From Neisseria perflava (GTDB taxonomy: Bacteria > Pseudomonadota > Gammaproteobacteria > Burkholderiales > Neisseriaceae): DNA of 64,000 nt. Shown here one piece after another: positions 45,648-55,149 of the stretch. Numbering within the stretch: position 1 is the first letter of the stretch; the number at the start of each line of letters is the position of its first letter. The stretch spans positions 2,108,001 through 2,172,000 of the forward strand of contig NZ_CP136962.1 of NCBI RefSeq assembly GCF_002863305.2, written 5' to 3'. The notes under the pieces were generated by a model. It worked only from the letters and a program-made list of their open reading frames with translations. It ran no database searches and was not told the origin of the DNA. The translations under genes were made by a program, and so were the position numbers.

Positions 45648-46652
45648 ATGCAACGACAAACCGAATTACAAAACTGGCTGGAGTCTGTTTACCCGAACCA
45701 GCCGTTTGAATTGAGCTTTGCGGCAGCCGATGCCGACTTCCGCCGTTATTTCCGTGCGACGTTTTCAGACGGCCAAACCGTCATCTGTATGGACGCGCCT
45801 CCTGAGAAGATGAGTGTTGCGCCTTATTTGAAAGTGCAAAAACTGTTTAATATGGTTAATGTGCCGCAAGTGCTTCATGTGGATGAAGCGTTGGGCTTTA
45901 TGGTGTTGAACGATTTGGGCAACACCACATTCCTGACCGCCATGAATCAGGAAAACAGCGAAACCGCCCACAAAGCCCTGCTGCTCGAAGCCATCGACGA
46001 ACTGATCGAGCTGCAAAAAGCCAGCCAACCCGGCAAACTGCCGGAATACGACCGCGAAGTCATGCTGCGCGAGATTAACTTGTTCCCCGAATGGTTTGTG
46101 GCCAAAGAATTGGGCCGCGAGCTGACCTTCAAGCAACGCCAGTTGTGGCAGCAAACCGTCGATACGCTGCTGCCGCCCCTGTTGGCGCAGCCCAAAGTGT
46201 ATGTCCACCGCGACTTTATCGTCCGCAACCTGATGCTGGCAAAAGGCCGCCCGGGCGTGTTGGACTTCCAAGACGCGCTTTACGGCCCGATTTCCTATGA
46301 TTTGGTGTCGCTGCTGCGCGATGCGTTTATCGAATGGGAAGAAGAATTTGTATTGGACTTGGTCATCCGTTACTGGGAAAAAGCACGCGCTGCCGAGTTG
46401 CCCGTGCCTGCCGAGTTTGACGAGTTCTACCGCTGGTTTGAATGGATGGGCGTACAACGCCATTTGAAAGTGGCCGGTATTTTTGCCCGCCTGTACTACC
46501 GCGACGGCAAAGATAAATACCGCCCTGAAATCCCGCGCTTCTTGAACTATTTGCGCCGCGTATCCCGCCGTTACAACGATTTGGCGCCGCTTTATGCGTT
46601 GCTGGTCGAATTGGTCGGCGATGACGAATTGGAAACAGGCTATACCTTCTAA
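45648..46652 (+). CDS. amgK: Cell-wall sugar kinase AmgK (aminoglycoside-phosphotransferase fold)
   Basis: The 334-residue kinase has the APH fold: VYVHRDFIVRNLML holds the catalytic Asp and VLDFQDALYGPISYDL the metal Asp. AmgK phosphorylates N-acetylmuramate or GlcNAc at C1 in peptidoglycan recycling. Its divergent position next to lptD-surA is the same as in Pseudomonas. The usual partner murU does not follow; mnmG is next. Confidence 0.88.
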   Translation: MQRQTELQNWLESVYPNQPFELSFAAADADFRRYFRATFSDGQTVICMDAPPEKMSVAPYLKVQKLFNMVNVPQVLHVDEALGFMVLNDLGNTTFLTAMNQENSETAHKALLLEAIDELIELQKASQPGKLPEYDREVMLREINLFPEWFVAKELGRELTFKQRQLWQQTVDTLLPPLLAQPKVYVHRDFIVRNLMLAKGRPGVLDFQDALYGPISYDLVSLLRDAFIEWEEEFVLDLVIRYWEKARAAELPVPAEFDEFYRWFEWMGVQRHLKVAGIFARLYYRDGKDKYRPEIPRFLNYLRRVSRRYNDLAPLYALLVELVGDDELETGYTF

Positions 46653-46680
46653 GCTTGGTTTTTTAAGATTTGATTCCACT

Positions 46681-46716
46681 TTTCAGACGGCCTGATCAAC
46701 AAAAGGCCGTCTGAAA
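46681..46716 (+). terminator. DUS inverted pair after amgK
   Basis: TTTCAGACGGCCT and AGGCCGTCTGAAA face outward around a 10-base loop, the inverse orientation to most pairs here. There is no T run. Confidence 0.5.
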
Positions 46717-46736
46717 CCTTTACAGAACACATAAAA

Positions 46737-48632
46737 ATGACTTACATGATTTACCCCAAAACCTACGACGTGATTGTCGTCGGCGGCGGCCATGCCGGTA
46801 CCGAAGCCGCGCTTGCCGCCGCACGCATGGGTGCGCAAACCCTGCTGCTCTCACACAACATCGAAACCCTCGGCCAAATGTCGTGCAACCCTTCCATCGG
46901 CGGTATCGGCAAAGGCCACCTCGTGCGCGAACTCGACGCATTGGGCGGCGCGATGGCGTTGGCCACCGACAAATCCGGCATCCAGTTCCGCCGTCTGAAC
47001 GCCAGCAAAGGCGCGGCGGTTCGTGCCACACGCGCGCAGGCCGACCGCATCCTGTACAAAGCCGCCATCCGCGAAATGCTGGAAAACCAAGAAAATCTGG
47101 AGCTTTTCCAACAAGCCGTCGAAGACGTAACGCTCGACGGCGAACGCATCAGCGGCGTGGTTACCGCGATGGGCGTGGAGTTTAAAGCACGCGCCGTCGT
47201 GCTGACCGCGGGCACGTTTTTGTCCGGCAAAATCCACATCGGTTTGGAAAACTACGAAGGCGGCCGCGCCGGCGATCCCGCCGCCAAATCCTTGGGCGGC
47301 CGTTTGCGCGAATTGAAGCTGCCGCAAGGCCGTCTGAAAACCGGTACGCCGCCGCGTATCGACGGACGCACGATTGATTTTTCCCAACTGACCGAACAGC
47401 CCGGCGACACACCCGTTCCCGTAATGTCCGTACGCGGCAGCGCCGATATGCACCCGCGCCAAGTGTCCTGCTGGATTACGCATACCAACACGCAAACCCA
47501 CGACATCATCCGCTCAGGCTTCGACCGCAGCCCGATGTTTACCGGCAAAATCGAAGGCGTGGGTCCGCGTTATTGCCCGTCTATCGAAGACAAAATCAAC
47601 CGCTTCGCCGACAAAGACAGCCACCAGATTTTCCTCGAACCCGAAGGCCTGACCACGCACGAATACTATCCTAACGGTATCTCCACCAGCCTGCCATTCG
47701 ACATCCAAATCGCCCTCGTGCGCAGTATGAAAGGTCTCGAAAACGCCCATATCCTGCGCCCCGGCTACGCCATCGAATACGACTACTTCGACCCGCGCAA
47801 CCTCAAAGCCAGCCTCGAAACCAAAACCATCCAAGGCCTCTTCTTCGCCGGCCAAATCAACGGCACAACGGGCTACGAAGAAGCCGCCGCACAAGGCCTG
47901 TTCGCAGGCGCGAACGCCGTGCAATACGTCCGCGAACAAGACCCGCTCCTGCTGCGCCGCGAACAAGCCTATCTCGGCGTATTGGTGGACGACCTCATCA
48001 CCAAAGGCGTGAACGAACCCTACCGCATGTTCACCAGCCGCGCCGAATACCGCCTGCAACTCAGGGAAGACAACGTCGATATGCGCCTGACCGAAGACGG
48101 CTACAAAATCGGCTTAGTGAGTGAAGAGCAATGGCGCATGTTCAACGAAAAACGCGAAGCCATCGAACGCGAAATCCAACGTTTGAAAACAACGTGGTAC
48201 ACGCCGCAAAAACTCGCCGAAGAAGAGCAGCTGCGCGTATTCGGCCAGAAACTCAGCCGCGAGGCCAACCTGCACGACCTCCTGCGCCGCCCGAACCTCG
48301 ACTACGCCGCACTGATGACCCTGCCCGGTGCACAACCTGAAACCGCACTTGCCGACAGCGTGGTCGAACAAGTCGAAATCCAAGTCAAATACCAAGGCTA
48401 TATCGACCGCCAAAACGAAGAAATCGACAGCCGCCGTGACATCGAAACCTTAAAGCTGCCCGACGATATCGATTACAGCAAAGTCAAAGGTTTGTCGGCA
48501 GAAGTGCAGCAAAAGCTCAATCAGCACAAACCCGAAACCGTCGGACAAGCCAGCCGAATTTCCGGCGTCACACCTGCGGCGGTGGCGTTGCTGATGGTGC
48601 ATTTGAAACGCGGGTTTAAAGATGCCAAGTAA
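46737..48632 (+). CDS. mnmG: tRNA uridine-5-carboxymethylaminomethyl modification enzyme MnmG (GidA)
   Basis: The 631-residue FAD protein works with MnmE to modify U34 of several tRNAs. The N-terminal [20 protein letters not shown] binds [20 protein letters not shown] and [11 protein letters not shown] are GidA signatures, and the C-terminal helical part is complete. An ATG three codons later (46746) is an equally possible start. It is not next to rsmG here. Confidence 0.97.
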   Translation: MTYMIYPKTYDVIVVGGGHAGTEAALAAARMGAQTLLLSHNIETLGQMSCNPSIGGIGKGHLVRELDALGGAMALATDKSGIQFRRLNASKGAAVRATRAQADRILYKAAIREMLENQENLELFQQAVEDVTLDGERISGVVTAMGVEFKARAVVLTAGTFLSGKIHIGLENYEGGRAGDPAAKSLGGRLRELKLPQGRLKTGTPPRIDGRTIDFSQLTEQPGDTPVPVMSVRGSADMHPRQVSCWITHTNTQTHDIIRSGFDRSPMFTGKIEGVGPRYCPSIEDKINRFADKDSHQIFLEPEGLTTHEYYPNGISTSLPFDIQIALVRSMKGLENAHILRPGYAIEYDYFDPRNLKASLETKTIQGLFFAGQINGTTGYEEAAAQGLFAGANAVQYVREQDPLLLRREQAYLGVLVDDLITKGVNEPYRMFTSRAEYRLQLREDNVDMRLTEDGYKIGLVSEEQWRMFNEKREAIEREIQRLKTTWYTPQKLAEEEQLRVFGQKLSREANLHDLLRRPNLDYAALMTLPGAQPETALADSVVEQVEIQVKYQGYIDRQNEEIDSRRDIETLKLPDDIDYSKVKGLSAEVQQKLNQHKPETVGQASRISGVTPAAVALLMVHLKRGFKDAK

Positions 48633-48646
48633 GGTTTAATCCGAAT

Positions 48647-48677
48647 AAAGGCCGTCTGAAACTTTCAGACGGCCTTT
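48647..48677 (+). terminator. DUS-pair terminator after mnmG
   Basis: AAAGGCCGTCTGAAA pairs with TTTCAGACGGCCTTT with a minimal loop, then ATTT. Confidence 0.7.
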
Positions 48678-48789
48678 ATTTATCAGGGGATTGATGGTGT
48701 TGCACCTTATTTCATTAATTTTTTAAAGAGTTCGGATTGTCAGCAAGATGGGCGTATTCTGATGAAAAAATGAAGAAGAAAACGTTTTT

Positions 48790-49377
48790 TCAGGACGCGT
48801 CATAAGCTGCCGCTTTTTCGAGCAGTTTTACCCTTGCCTGCGGCCATTCCTCACGCAGCAGGCTGTATTCAACCGTATCGCGCACGCTGCCGTCTTTCCG
48901 CAGCTTGTGGCAGCGCAAGATGCCGTCTTGGTGTGCACCCAAGCGTTCGATGGCGTGTTGGGAGGCGGTATTGAGGTTGTCGGTCTGCCAGCAGACGCAA
49001 CGGCAGTTTAAAGTGTCGAAAACGTAGTCGAGCAACATGATTTTGCAGGCGGTATTGATGTGCGTGCGCTGTGCCGACAGGGCATACCATGTGAAACCGA
49101 TGTAGAGGCGTGGGATGGCGGGGTCGATGTGGTAAAGCGAAGTTGAGCCGACAATTTTTCCCGTGTCTTCGTCGATGACGGCAAAGGCGAGGCGGGTTTG
49201 TATGGCGGTGCGGATATAGTCAGCTACTTGGTGGGGTTCGGGCGCGGTGGTTACGTTCAGCTTCCAAACTTCGCCGTCGCAAACTGCTTCGCGCAAACCG
49301 GCTTCGTGTGCCGTTGTTAAAGGTTCGAGACGGACGCGGTCGAAGGATAAAACGGGAGTGGATGAGAAATCAGTCAT
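48790..49377 (-). CDS. GNAT-family N-acetyltransferase (RimJ/RimL type)
   Basis: The 195-residue protein has the RimJ/L-type layout: VRLEPLTTAHEAGLREAV at the start, then VGSTSLYHIDPAIPRLYIGF, and a late AIERLGAHQDGILRCHKLRKDG. It probably acetylates an amine, such as a protein N-terminus, using acetyl-CoA; the target is unknown. GGAAAC precedes the start. Confidence 0.85.
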   Translation of the reverse strand: MTDFSSTPVLSFDRVRLEPLTTAHEAGLREAVCDGEVWKLNVTTAPEPHQVADYIRTAIQTRLAFAVIDEDTGKIVGSTSLYHIDPAIPRLYIGFTWYALSAQRTHINTACKIMLLDYVFDTLNCRCVCWQTDNLNTASQHAIERLGAHQDGILRCHKLRKDGSVRDTVEYSLLREEWPQARVKLLEKAAAYDAS

Positions 49378-49472
49378 GGAGGTTTCCTTTGTATTTGATA
49401 GTTTGAGTTTTCAGACGACCTTTTATAGTGTCTTAACGGACGGCATCTCTGAGGTCTTCTGAAAGCTATTGA

Positions 49473-50063
49473 TTAATGATGTTTGAACATCAGCACGCCC
49501 GACTCCGATACAAACCCGTCCAGCGGCAGGTCGTGGGGTTCGGTCGGTAGGGTGTCGGTCAGTTGGCAGCCGAAGCCTACGCCTAGGGTTTGGGTTTGCA
49601 GGCGGTATTTCGTGGCGGAGAGGGTGGCGTCGTAATAGCCGCCGGCCTGTCCGAGGCGGTAGCCGCGTTTGTCGATGCCGACGATGGGGACCAGCAATAG
49701 GCTGAGTTGGTGGACGCGGATTTTTTTGCCGGTGAATTGGGGGACGTGCAATTTGGCGTGGCCGCGTTTGCGTTCTTGTTTGGCGCCGTCGGCAGGGTAG
49801 GGTGTGAACCACATCCGCCGCGTGTGCGGTTCGATATAGGGCAGGTAGAGTTTTGCGCCGCGTTTTTGTGCGGCACGGACAAAGCCGTCCAATCGCAATT
49901 CCTTGCCCATCGGCCAATACACGCCGATTTTCCGTCCTTTTTTGATGTAGGGCTTGAGCAGGCGGTTGATGGTTTCGGTGGCGGCGTTCCGTTCGTCAGC
50001 GCTCATTTGGGCGCGTGATCGGCGGAACTGTTTGCGTAGTGCCGATTTTTCGGGGTTCCTCAT
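49473..50063 (-). CDS. fau: 5-formyltetrahydrofolate cyclo-ligase
   Basis: The 196-residue enzyme (also called YgfA) converts 5-formyl-THF to 5,10-methenyl-THF using ATP. KRGYRLGQAGGYYDATL is the conserved phosphate/ATP loop, preceded by LLLVPIVGID. In enterobacteria this gene follows the 6S RNA gene; no 6S RNA is evident in the short upstream gap here. Confidence 0.93.
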   Translation of the reverse strand: MRNPEKSALRKQFRRSRAQMSADERNAATETINRLLKPYIKKGRKIGVYWPMGKELRLDGFVRAAQKRGAKLYLPYIEPHTRRMWFTPYPADGAKQERKRGHAKLHVPQFTGKKIRVHQLSLLLVPIVGIDKRGYRLGQAGGYYDATLSATKYRLQTQTLGVGFGCQLTDTLPTEPHDLPLDGFVSESGVLMFKHH

Positions 50064-50141
50064 TTTCAGACGGCCTTTCGGGATTGCGGTAGAATGTTGC
50101 GATTATAACGATTTTGTTAACATTCAAACAGGACGCACACG

Positions 50142-50384
50142 ATGTGGCACATTGTCGCCATCGGCTATCTTTTTGTTGCCGTGATGTTTTCCGCCGCGCA
50201 GCCGAGTATTGCGCGCGCGTTGATTTATTTGGTTTTTTGGGCAGTGTTGCCCACTGTGTTCACGGTCTTTGTCGTGACCATCCGCCGCCGCAACCGCCTG
50301 ATGAAACGGCAGGAGCAGGCGGAGTTTGAAGCGGCCCGCCAAAAGGCGGTACAGGCAGATGAAAAACAGGACGGGAAGGTATAA
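50142..50384 (+). CDS. Small two-helix membrane protein
   Basis: The 80-residue protein has two membrane segments (about 5-22 and 24-46) followed by a basic tail RRRNRLMKRQEQAEFEAARQ. No family is recognised. It is divergent from fau and upstream of rpsB. Length and hydrophobic pattern support a real gene. Confidence 0.55.
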   Translation: MWHIVAIGYLFVAVMFSAAQPSIARALIYLVFWAVLPTVFTVFVVTIRRRNRLMKRQEQAEFEAARQKAVQADEKQDGKV

Positions 50385-50390
50385 AATCCC

Positions 50391-50419
50391 TTTTCAGACG
50401 GCCTCTTATCCGCTATAAT
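50391..50419 (+). promoter_or_regulatory. Candidate rpsB promoter overlapping a DUS
   Basis: TATAAT lies at 50414-50419 with TTTTCA at 50391-50396, 17 bases apart. The -35 overlaps the start of a DUS. Confidence 0.5.
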
Positions 50420-50490
50420 CCGTCAGTTTTCCATTTCGGAAACACGCTTTTATTTTTTTTAAAACTTATGCCCACTTTCGCCGAAGGGTG

Positions 50491-50516
50491 CTTGACAATA
50501 GGCGCCGCCTATCAAG
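50491..50516 (+). promoter_or_regulatory. Hairpin in the rpsB leader (possible S2 autoregulatory element)
   Basis: CTTGA and TCAAG close a stem whose inner part is ATAGGCG / CGCCTAT. It lies 48 bases before rpsB and is not followed by Ts. Ribosomal protein S2 leaders in proteobacteria contain structured RNA for feedback control, so such a role is plausible here. Confidence 0.45.
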
Positions 50517-50563
50517 TTCTATGCGATTGAATGTGTGCTCTTTAACCCTTTCAAGGAAATAAC

Positions 50564-51292
50564 ATGTCTCAAATTACTATGCGTCAGATGATTGAAGCCG
50601 GTGTTCACTTCGGTCACCAAACCCGTTTCTGGAACCCGAAAATGGCTCAGTACATTTTCGGTGCGCGCAACAAAATCCATATCGTAAACTTGGAAAAAAC
50701 CCTGCCGATGTTCCAAGAGGCGCAAGAAGCCGTACGCCGTCTGGTTGCCAACAAAGGTACAGTATTGTTCGTAGGTACCAAACGCCAAGCCCGCGACATC
50801 ATCCGCGAAGAAGCTACCCGTGCCGGTATGCCTTTCGTTGATCACCGTTGGTTGGGCGGTATGCTGACCAACTACAAAACCGTTAAGCAATCCATCAAAC
50901 GCCTGGAAGAAAAAACTGCTGCCCTGGAAAACGCTGCTGAAGGCGGTTTCAACAAAAAAGAAATTCTGGAAATGCAACGCGACGTTGAAAAACTGGAACG
51001 TTCTTTGGGCGGTATCAAAAACATGAAAGGCCTGCCTGACGCGATTTTCGTTATCGATACCGGCTACCAAAAAGGTACTCTGGTTGAAGCTGAAAAATTG
51101 GGCATCCCTGTTATCGCCGTAGTCGATACCAACAATAGCCCTGACGGCGTGAAATACGTTATCCCTGGTAACGATGACTCCGCTAAAGCTATCCGCCTGT
51201 ACTGCCGCGGCATCGCTGACGCAGTTTTGGAAGGCAAAAACCAAGCGCTGCAAGAAACTGTAGCTGCTGCCCAAGAAGCTGCTGCCGAGTAA
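50564..51292 (+). CDS. rpsB: 30S ribosomal protein S2
   Basis: The 242-residue protein has [52 protein letters not shown] and the late [16 protein letters not shown], all S2 signatures. AAGGAAAT precedes the start. It heads the rpsB-tsf-pyrH order common to bacteria. Confidence 0.99.
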   Translation: MSQITMRQMIEAGVHFGHQTRFWNPKMAQYIFGARNKIHIVNLEKTLPMFQEAQEAVRRLVANKGTVLFVGTKRQARDIIREEATRAGMPFVDHRWLGGMLTNYKTVKQSIKRLEEKTAALENAAEGGFNKKEILEMQRDVEKLERSLGGIKNMKGLPDAIFVIDTGYQKGTLVEAEKLGIPVIAVVDTNNSPDGVKYVIPGNDDSAKAIRLYCRGIADAVLEGKNQALQETVAAAQEAAAE

Positions 51293-51415
51293 TTCGGTAC
51301 ACAGAAGAGGGGCGTTATGCCCCTTTTCTCAAATCCCGTTCTGAAATCCGTTTCAGACGGCCACTATTTCCAAACACGGCGATGGCCGTGTTCCCAAAAA
51401 TCTAGGAGATTCAAA

Positions 51416-52270
51416 ATGGCAGAAATTACTGCAAAAATGGTTGCCGACCTGCGCGCCGCTACCGGCCTGGGCATGATGGAATGCAAAAAAGCCTTGGTTG
51501 AAGCTGAAGGCAACTTCGACAAAGCCGAAGAAATCCTGCGTATTAAATCTGGTGCGAAAGCCGGTAAACTGGCTGGCCGTACTGCTGCCGAAGGCGTATT
51601 GGCTTACGCGATCAACGGCAATGTCGGCGCATTGGTTGAAGTAAACTGCGAAACCGACTTCGTTGCCAAAGACGCCGGCTTCGTAGAATTTGCCAACTTC
51701 GTTGCGAAAACTGCTGCTGAGAAAAAACCGGCTACCGTTGAAGAACTGAGCGAACTGGTTGAAGCAGAACGCAAAGCCATCATCGCTAAATTGGGCGAGA
51801 ACATGTCTGTTCGCCGCTTCCAAGTGATCGACACTGCCAACCAACTGGTTGCCTACATCCACGGTGCTTTGGCTACCGAAGGCGTATTGGTTGAGTACAA
51901 AGGCTCTGAAGATGTAGCACGCAAAATCGGTATGCACATCGTTGCCGCCAAACCTCAATGCGTATCCGAAGCCGAAGTGGATGATGAAACCATCGAAAAA
52001 GAACGCCACATCTACACCGAGCAAGCCATTGCTTCCGGCAAACCTGCCGAAATCGCCGCTAAAATGGTTGAAGGCCGTATCCGCAAATTCTTGGCTGAAA
52101 TCACTCTGAACGGCCAAGCATTCGTGATGAACCCTGACCAAACTGTTGCCCAATTCGCCAAAGAAAACGGCACTGAAGTAATCAGCTTCGTACGCTACAA
52201 AGTAGGCGACGGTATCGAGAAAGCCGTTGTTGACTACGCGGCCGAAGTTGCTGCCGCTGCTAAAGTGTAA
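51416..52270 (+). CDS. tsf: Translation elongation factor Ts
   Basis: The 284-residue protein recharges EF-Tu with GTP. The N-terminal UBA-like domain ([20 protein letters not shown]) and the core motif [15 protein letters not shown] are present. The start at 51416 follows TAGGAG; an upstream in-frame ATG at 51317 would pass through a DUS. It lies 123 bases after rpsB, with which it is probably cotranscribed. Confidence 0.98.
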   Translation: MAEITAKMVADLRAATGLGMMECKKALVEAEGNFDKAEEILRIKSGAKAGKLAGRTAAEGVLAYAINGNVGALVEVNCETDFVAKDAGFVEFANFVAKTAAEKKPATVEELSELVEAERKAIIAKLGENMSVRRFQVIDTANQLVAYIHGALATEGVLVEYKGSEDVARKIGMHIVAAKPQCVSEAEVDDETIEKERHIYTEQAIASGKPAEIAAKMVEGRIRKFLAEITLNGQAFVMNPDQTVAQFAKENGTEVISFVRYKVGDGIEKAVVDYAAEVAAAAKV

Positions 52271-52285
52271 GGCACTTATGAAAAA

Positions 52286-52328
52286 GAAAGCACCTAGATT
52301 CCAAACGAATCAGGGTGCTTTTTTTTGA
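52286..52328 (+). terminator. Rho-independent terminator after tsf
   Basis: AAAGCACC-TA-GATTC pairs with GAATC-AG-GGTGCTTT and ends in eight Ts. It is not DUS-based. Confidence 0.85.
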
Positions 52329-52490
52329 GAAAACCGTTTACGGTACCTAATTTAAGACGACCGAATATAAAGGCCGTCTGAAAACCAAAACAATAATAAA
52401 CCGACACACCCTATCATTAATATTCCGACCGTTTGAAAATTCAGACGGCCCGACCCCCGACCGACGACATTCAAGAAAGCAAGGTATCCC

Positions 52491-53210
52491 ATGACACAGC
52501 AAATCAAATACAAACGCGTATTACTGAAACTCTCCGGCGAATCCCTGATGGGCTCTGATCCATTCGGCATCAATCACGATACCATCGTTCAAACTGTCGG
52601 CGAAATTGCCGAAATCGTGAGAATGGGCGTGCAAGTCGGTATCGTTGTCGGCGGCGGTAACATTTTCCGCGGCGTATCTGCACAAGCAGGCAGCATGGAC
52701 CGCGCCACTGCCGACTACATGGGCATGATGGCAACCGTGATGAACGCCTTGGCACTCAAAGACGCATTTGAAACCTTGGGCATCAAAGCGCGTGTCCAAT
52801 CCGCACTGTCTATGCAGCAAATCGCTGAAACTTACGCCCGTCCTAAAGCCATTCAATATTTGGAAGAAGGCAAAGTCGTGATTTTCGCCGCCGGTACCGG
52901 TAATCCGTTCTTCACGACCGACACTGCCGCTGCATTGCGCGGTGCGGAAATGAACTGCGATGTGATGCTCAAAGCCACCAATGTTGACGGCGTTTATACC
53001 GCAGACCCGAAAAAAGACCCATCTGCAACACGCTATGAAACCATTACTTTTGACGAAGCCTTGTTGAAAAACCTCAAAGTGATGGATGCCACCGCCTTCG
53101 CCCTCTGCCGCGAACGCAAACTCAATATCGTGGTCTTCGGCATTGCCAAAGAAGGCTCACTCAAACGCGTGGTAACCGGCGAAAACGAAGGTACGCTGGT
53201 TCACTGCTAA
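52491..53210 (+). CDS. pyrH: UMP kinase
   Basis: The 239-residue amino-acid-kinase-fold enzyme phosphorylates [16 protein letters not shown] at the start, [28 protein letters not shown] and [18 protein letters not shown] are PyrH signatures. It follows tsf after a terminator and two DUS copies, so it has its own promoter. frr, its usual neighbour, is not next; rlmH is. Confidence 0.98.
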   Translation: MTQQIKYKRVLLKLSGESLMGSDPFGINHDTIVQTVGEIAEIVRMGVQVGIVVGGGNIFRGVSAQAGSMDRATADYMGMMATVMNALALKDAFETLGIKARVQSALSMQQIAETYARPKAIQYLEEGKVVIFAAGTGNPFFTTDTAAALRGAEMNCDVMLKATNVDGVYTADPKKDPSATRYETITFDEALLKNLKVMDATAFALCRERKLNIVVFGIAKEGSLKRVVTGENEGTLVHC

Positions 53211-53216
53211 TCATTG

Positions 53217-53270
53217 AAAGGCCGTCTGAAACAGCCGAACGGGATACATTCGGCTTTCAGACGGCCTTTT
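53217..53270 (+). terminator. Nested DUS-pair terminator after pyrH
   Basis: A DUS pair encloses an inner AGCCGAA / TTCGGCT stem, and the outer arm ends in TTTT. Confidence 0.75.
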
Positions 53271-53371
53271 ATTTTCAGTCGGTTGCGTGGGCATTGGCTC
53301 ATGGTTTGAAAAGGTTGAGAACTTGCTTGACCATAATGCCCAACCGACAATTCGATAACAAAGGATACTCC

Positions 53372-53842
53372 ATGAATATCACCGTCTTGGCTGTCGGCAC
53401 GAAAATGCCGCGTTGGGTCGATGAGGCCGTCGGCGAGTACGCCAAACGCTTCGGGCGCGATGTCAATTATGCGCTGAAAGAAATCAAACCAGAGAAACGC
53501 GGCGCGGGTGTGAATGCGGCTCAGGGCATGGCGGCTGAAGAAAAACGCCTGCTGGAAGCCATACCGCAGGGCGCGTTTTTGGTGGTATTGGACGAGCGTG
53601 GCAAAGCGCCGACTTCGGTCGAATTGGCGCAACATTTAAAAAGCTGGCAGCAAAACGGCGAACACGTCTGCTTTATTATCGGCGGTGCAGACGGCATGAC
53701 CGACCGATTGAAGCAGCAGGCAAACATGATGATGCGCCTTTCCAGCCTGACCTTGCCGCACGGCATGGTGCGCGTTTTGCTGACCGAGCAGCTTTATCGT
53801 GCCGTTTCGATTTTGCACAACCATCCTTATCATCGGGAATAA
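53372..53842 (+). CDS. rlmH: 23S rRNA (pseudouridine-1915-N3) methyltransferase
   Basis: The 156-residue SPOUT enzyme modifies helix 69 of 23S rRNA. VCFIIGGADGMTDRL and the C-terminal LTLPHGMVRVLLTEQLYRA, ending in HNHPYHRE, are the family knot region. The start at 53372 follows AAGGATA; a frame extension to 53294 is rejected. Length is normal. Confidence 0.96.
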   Translation: MNITVLAVGTKMPRWVDEAVGEYAKRFGRDVNYALKEIKPEKRGAGVNAAQGMAAEEKRLLEAIPQGAFLVVLDERGKAPTSVELAQHLKSWQQNGEHVCFIIGGADGMTDRLKQQANMMMRLSSLTLPHGMVRVLLTEQLYRAVSILHNHPYHRE

Positions 53843-54012
53843 TCCGTTTTGATTGCAGGGATAAGAAGGTAATGCCGCTTTGTCGGTTTGAAAGAGAATA
53901 GGGCAAGTCGGTTTAAAGCGGGGTTGAACCTGCTTTCAGACGGCCTGATTTTTCCGCATGAATCCTTTATAATCGTTTCTTTGATAAATCAACATCTTTC
54001 GGGAGAACCCAA

Positions 54013-54654
54013 ATGTCCGATTTCCGTCAAGACTTCCTCAAATTCGCTTTGGCACAAAACGTGTTGAAATTCGGCGAATTTACAACTAAGGCCGGCCGTC
54101 AGTCGCCTTATTTTTTCAATGCCGGTTTGTTCAATGACGGCGCATCGACTTTGCAGCTGGCGAAGTTTTACGCCGAAGCCATTATTGCCAGCGGCGTGAA
54201 GTTCGATATGCTGTTCGGCCCAGCCTATAAAGGCATTATTTTGGCGGCGGCAACAGCGATGATGTTGGCGGAAAAAGGCGTAAACGTACCGTTTGCCTAC
54301 AACCGCAAAGAAGCCAAAGACCACGGCGAGGGCGGCGTGTTGGTGGGCGCGCCTTTGAAAGGCCGTGTGCTGATTATCGATGATGTGATTTCCGCCGGCA
54401 CATCCGTGCGCGAGTCGGTCAAACTGATTGAGGCCGAAGGTGCAACGCCTGCCGCAGTGGCCATTGCGCTCGACCGCATGGAAAAAGGCACGGGCGAATT
54501 GTCGGCGGTTCAGGAAGTGGAAAAACAATACGGCCTGCCGGTGGTTTCAATTGCCAACCTGAACGACTTGTTCACGCTCTTGCAAAACAATGCCGAATTT
54601 GGCGGCTTCTTCGAGCCGGTCAAAGCCTATCGTGAACGTTACGGCGCAGTTTAA
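54013..54654 (+). CDS. pyrE: Orotate phosphoribosyltransferase
   Basis: The 213-residue enzyme makes OMP in pyrimidine synthesis. GRQSPYFFNAG and the PRPP loop VLIIDDVISAGTSVRES are clear. GGGAGAA precedes the start and TATAAT at 53968-53973 is a likely -10. Length is normal. Confidence 0.97.
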   Translation: MSDFRQDFLKFALAQNVLKFGEFTTKAGRQSPYFFNAGLFNDGASTLQLAKFYAEAIIASGVKFDMLFGPAYKGIILAAATAMMLAEKGVNVPFAYNRKEAKDHGEGGVLVGAPLKGRVLIIDDVISAGTSVRESVKLIEAEGATPAAVAIALDRMEKGTGELSAVQEVEKQYGLPVVSIANLNDLFTLLQNNAEFGGFFEPVKAYRERYGAV

Positions 54655-54670
54655 ACCATAACATTATGCT

Positions 54671-54702
54671 CAGGTCGTCTGAAAACTGTTTCAGACGGCC
54701 TG
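54671..54702 (+). terminator. Mixed-dialect uptake pair after pyrE
   Basis: AGGTCGTCTGAAA (the mucosa-type form) faces TTTCAGACGGCCT (native form), so the stem has one G-T type mismatch. Confidence 0.6.
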
Positions 54703-54753
54703 AAGCACTAGCTAAAATATATTTTTGATTCAATACACTTACGGAAAATACTC

Positions 54754-55149
54754 ATGCCTGCTTGTTCTTGTCCTCATTGTAAAACGCCGCATTGGGTGAA
54801 AGATGCCCAGTTGAACGTAGCGCAGGGTTTCGTGGTCTGCACGCGTTGTTCGGGGATGTTTAAGGCCAAGGATTATCTGTCGGGCAACCTGCCGGCCGAT
54901 CCGGCTCATCTGCCTGTGGCGGTAACGGATGTGCGCCTCGTGCATAACATCGGCGCGCAAATCCTCAAGCATTCCAAACTCTCGCGCAAAGAAATTTCCG
55001 ATTTGCTCAACAGCGCGCTCAAGGAAGAGCCTAAGGCGGAAGAGCAGGCGGCGGTTAAAACGCGCAAGGACGGTTTTAACTGGACGTTGGCATCGCTGAT
55101 TGCGCTGACGGTTTTGATTATGCAACTCTTTTATCTTGCCCTGCTATGA
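54754..55149 (+). CDS. Zinc-ribbon membrane protein (DUF3426/MJ0042 type)
   Basis: The 131-residue protein starts with an N-terminal zinc ribbon: CPHC at 6-9 and CTRC at 29-32, the MJ0042 pattern seen in myxobacterial and neisserial proteins. A charged middle is followed by one membrane segment (about 110-130) at the C-terminus. Function is unknown. Its TGA overlaps the argA ATG by four bases (ATGA). Confidence 0.75.
   Translation: MPACSCPHCKTPHWVKDAQLNVAQGFVVCTRCSGMFKAKDYLSGNLPADPAHLPVAVTDVRLVHNIGAQILKHSKLSRKEISDLLNSALKEEPKAEEQAAVKTRKDGFNWTLASLIALTVLIMQLFYLALL

Noticed and set aside
50064..50141. 6S RNA upstream of fau
   Set aside because: The gap is only 78 bases and shows no long rod-like pairing.
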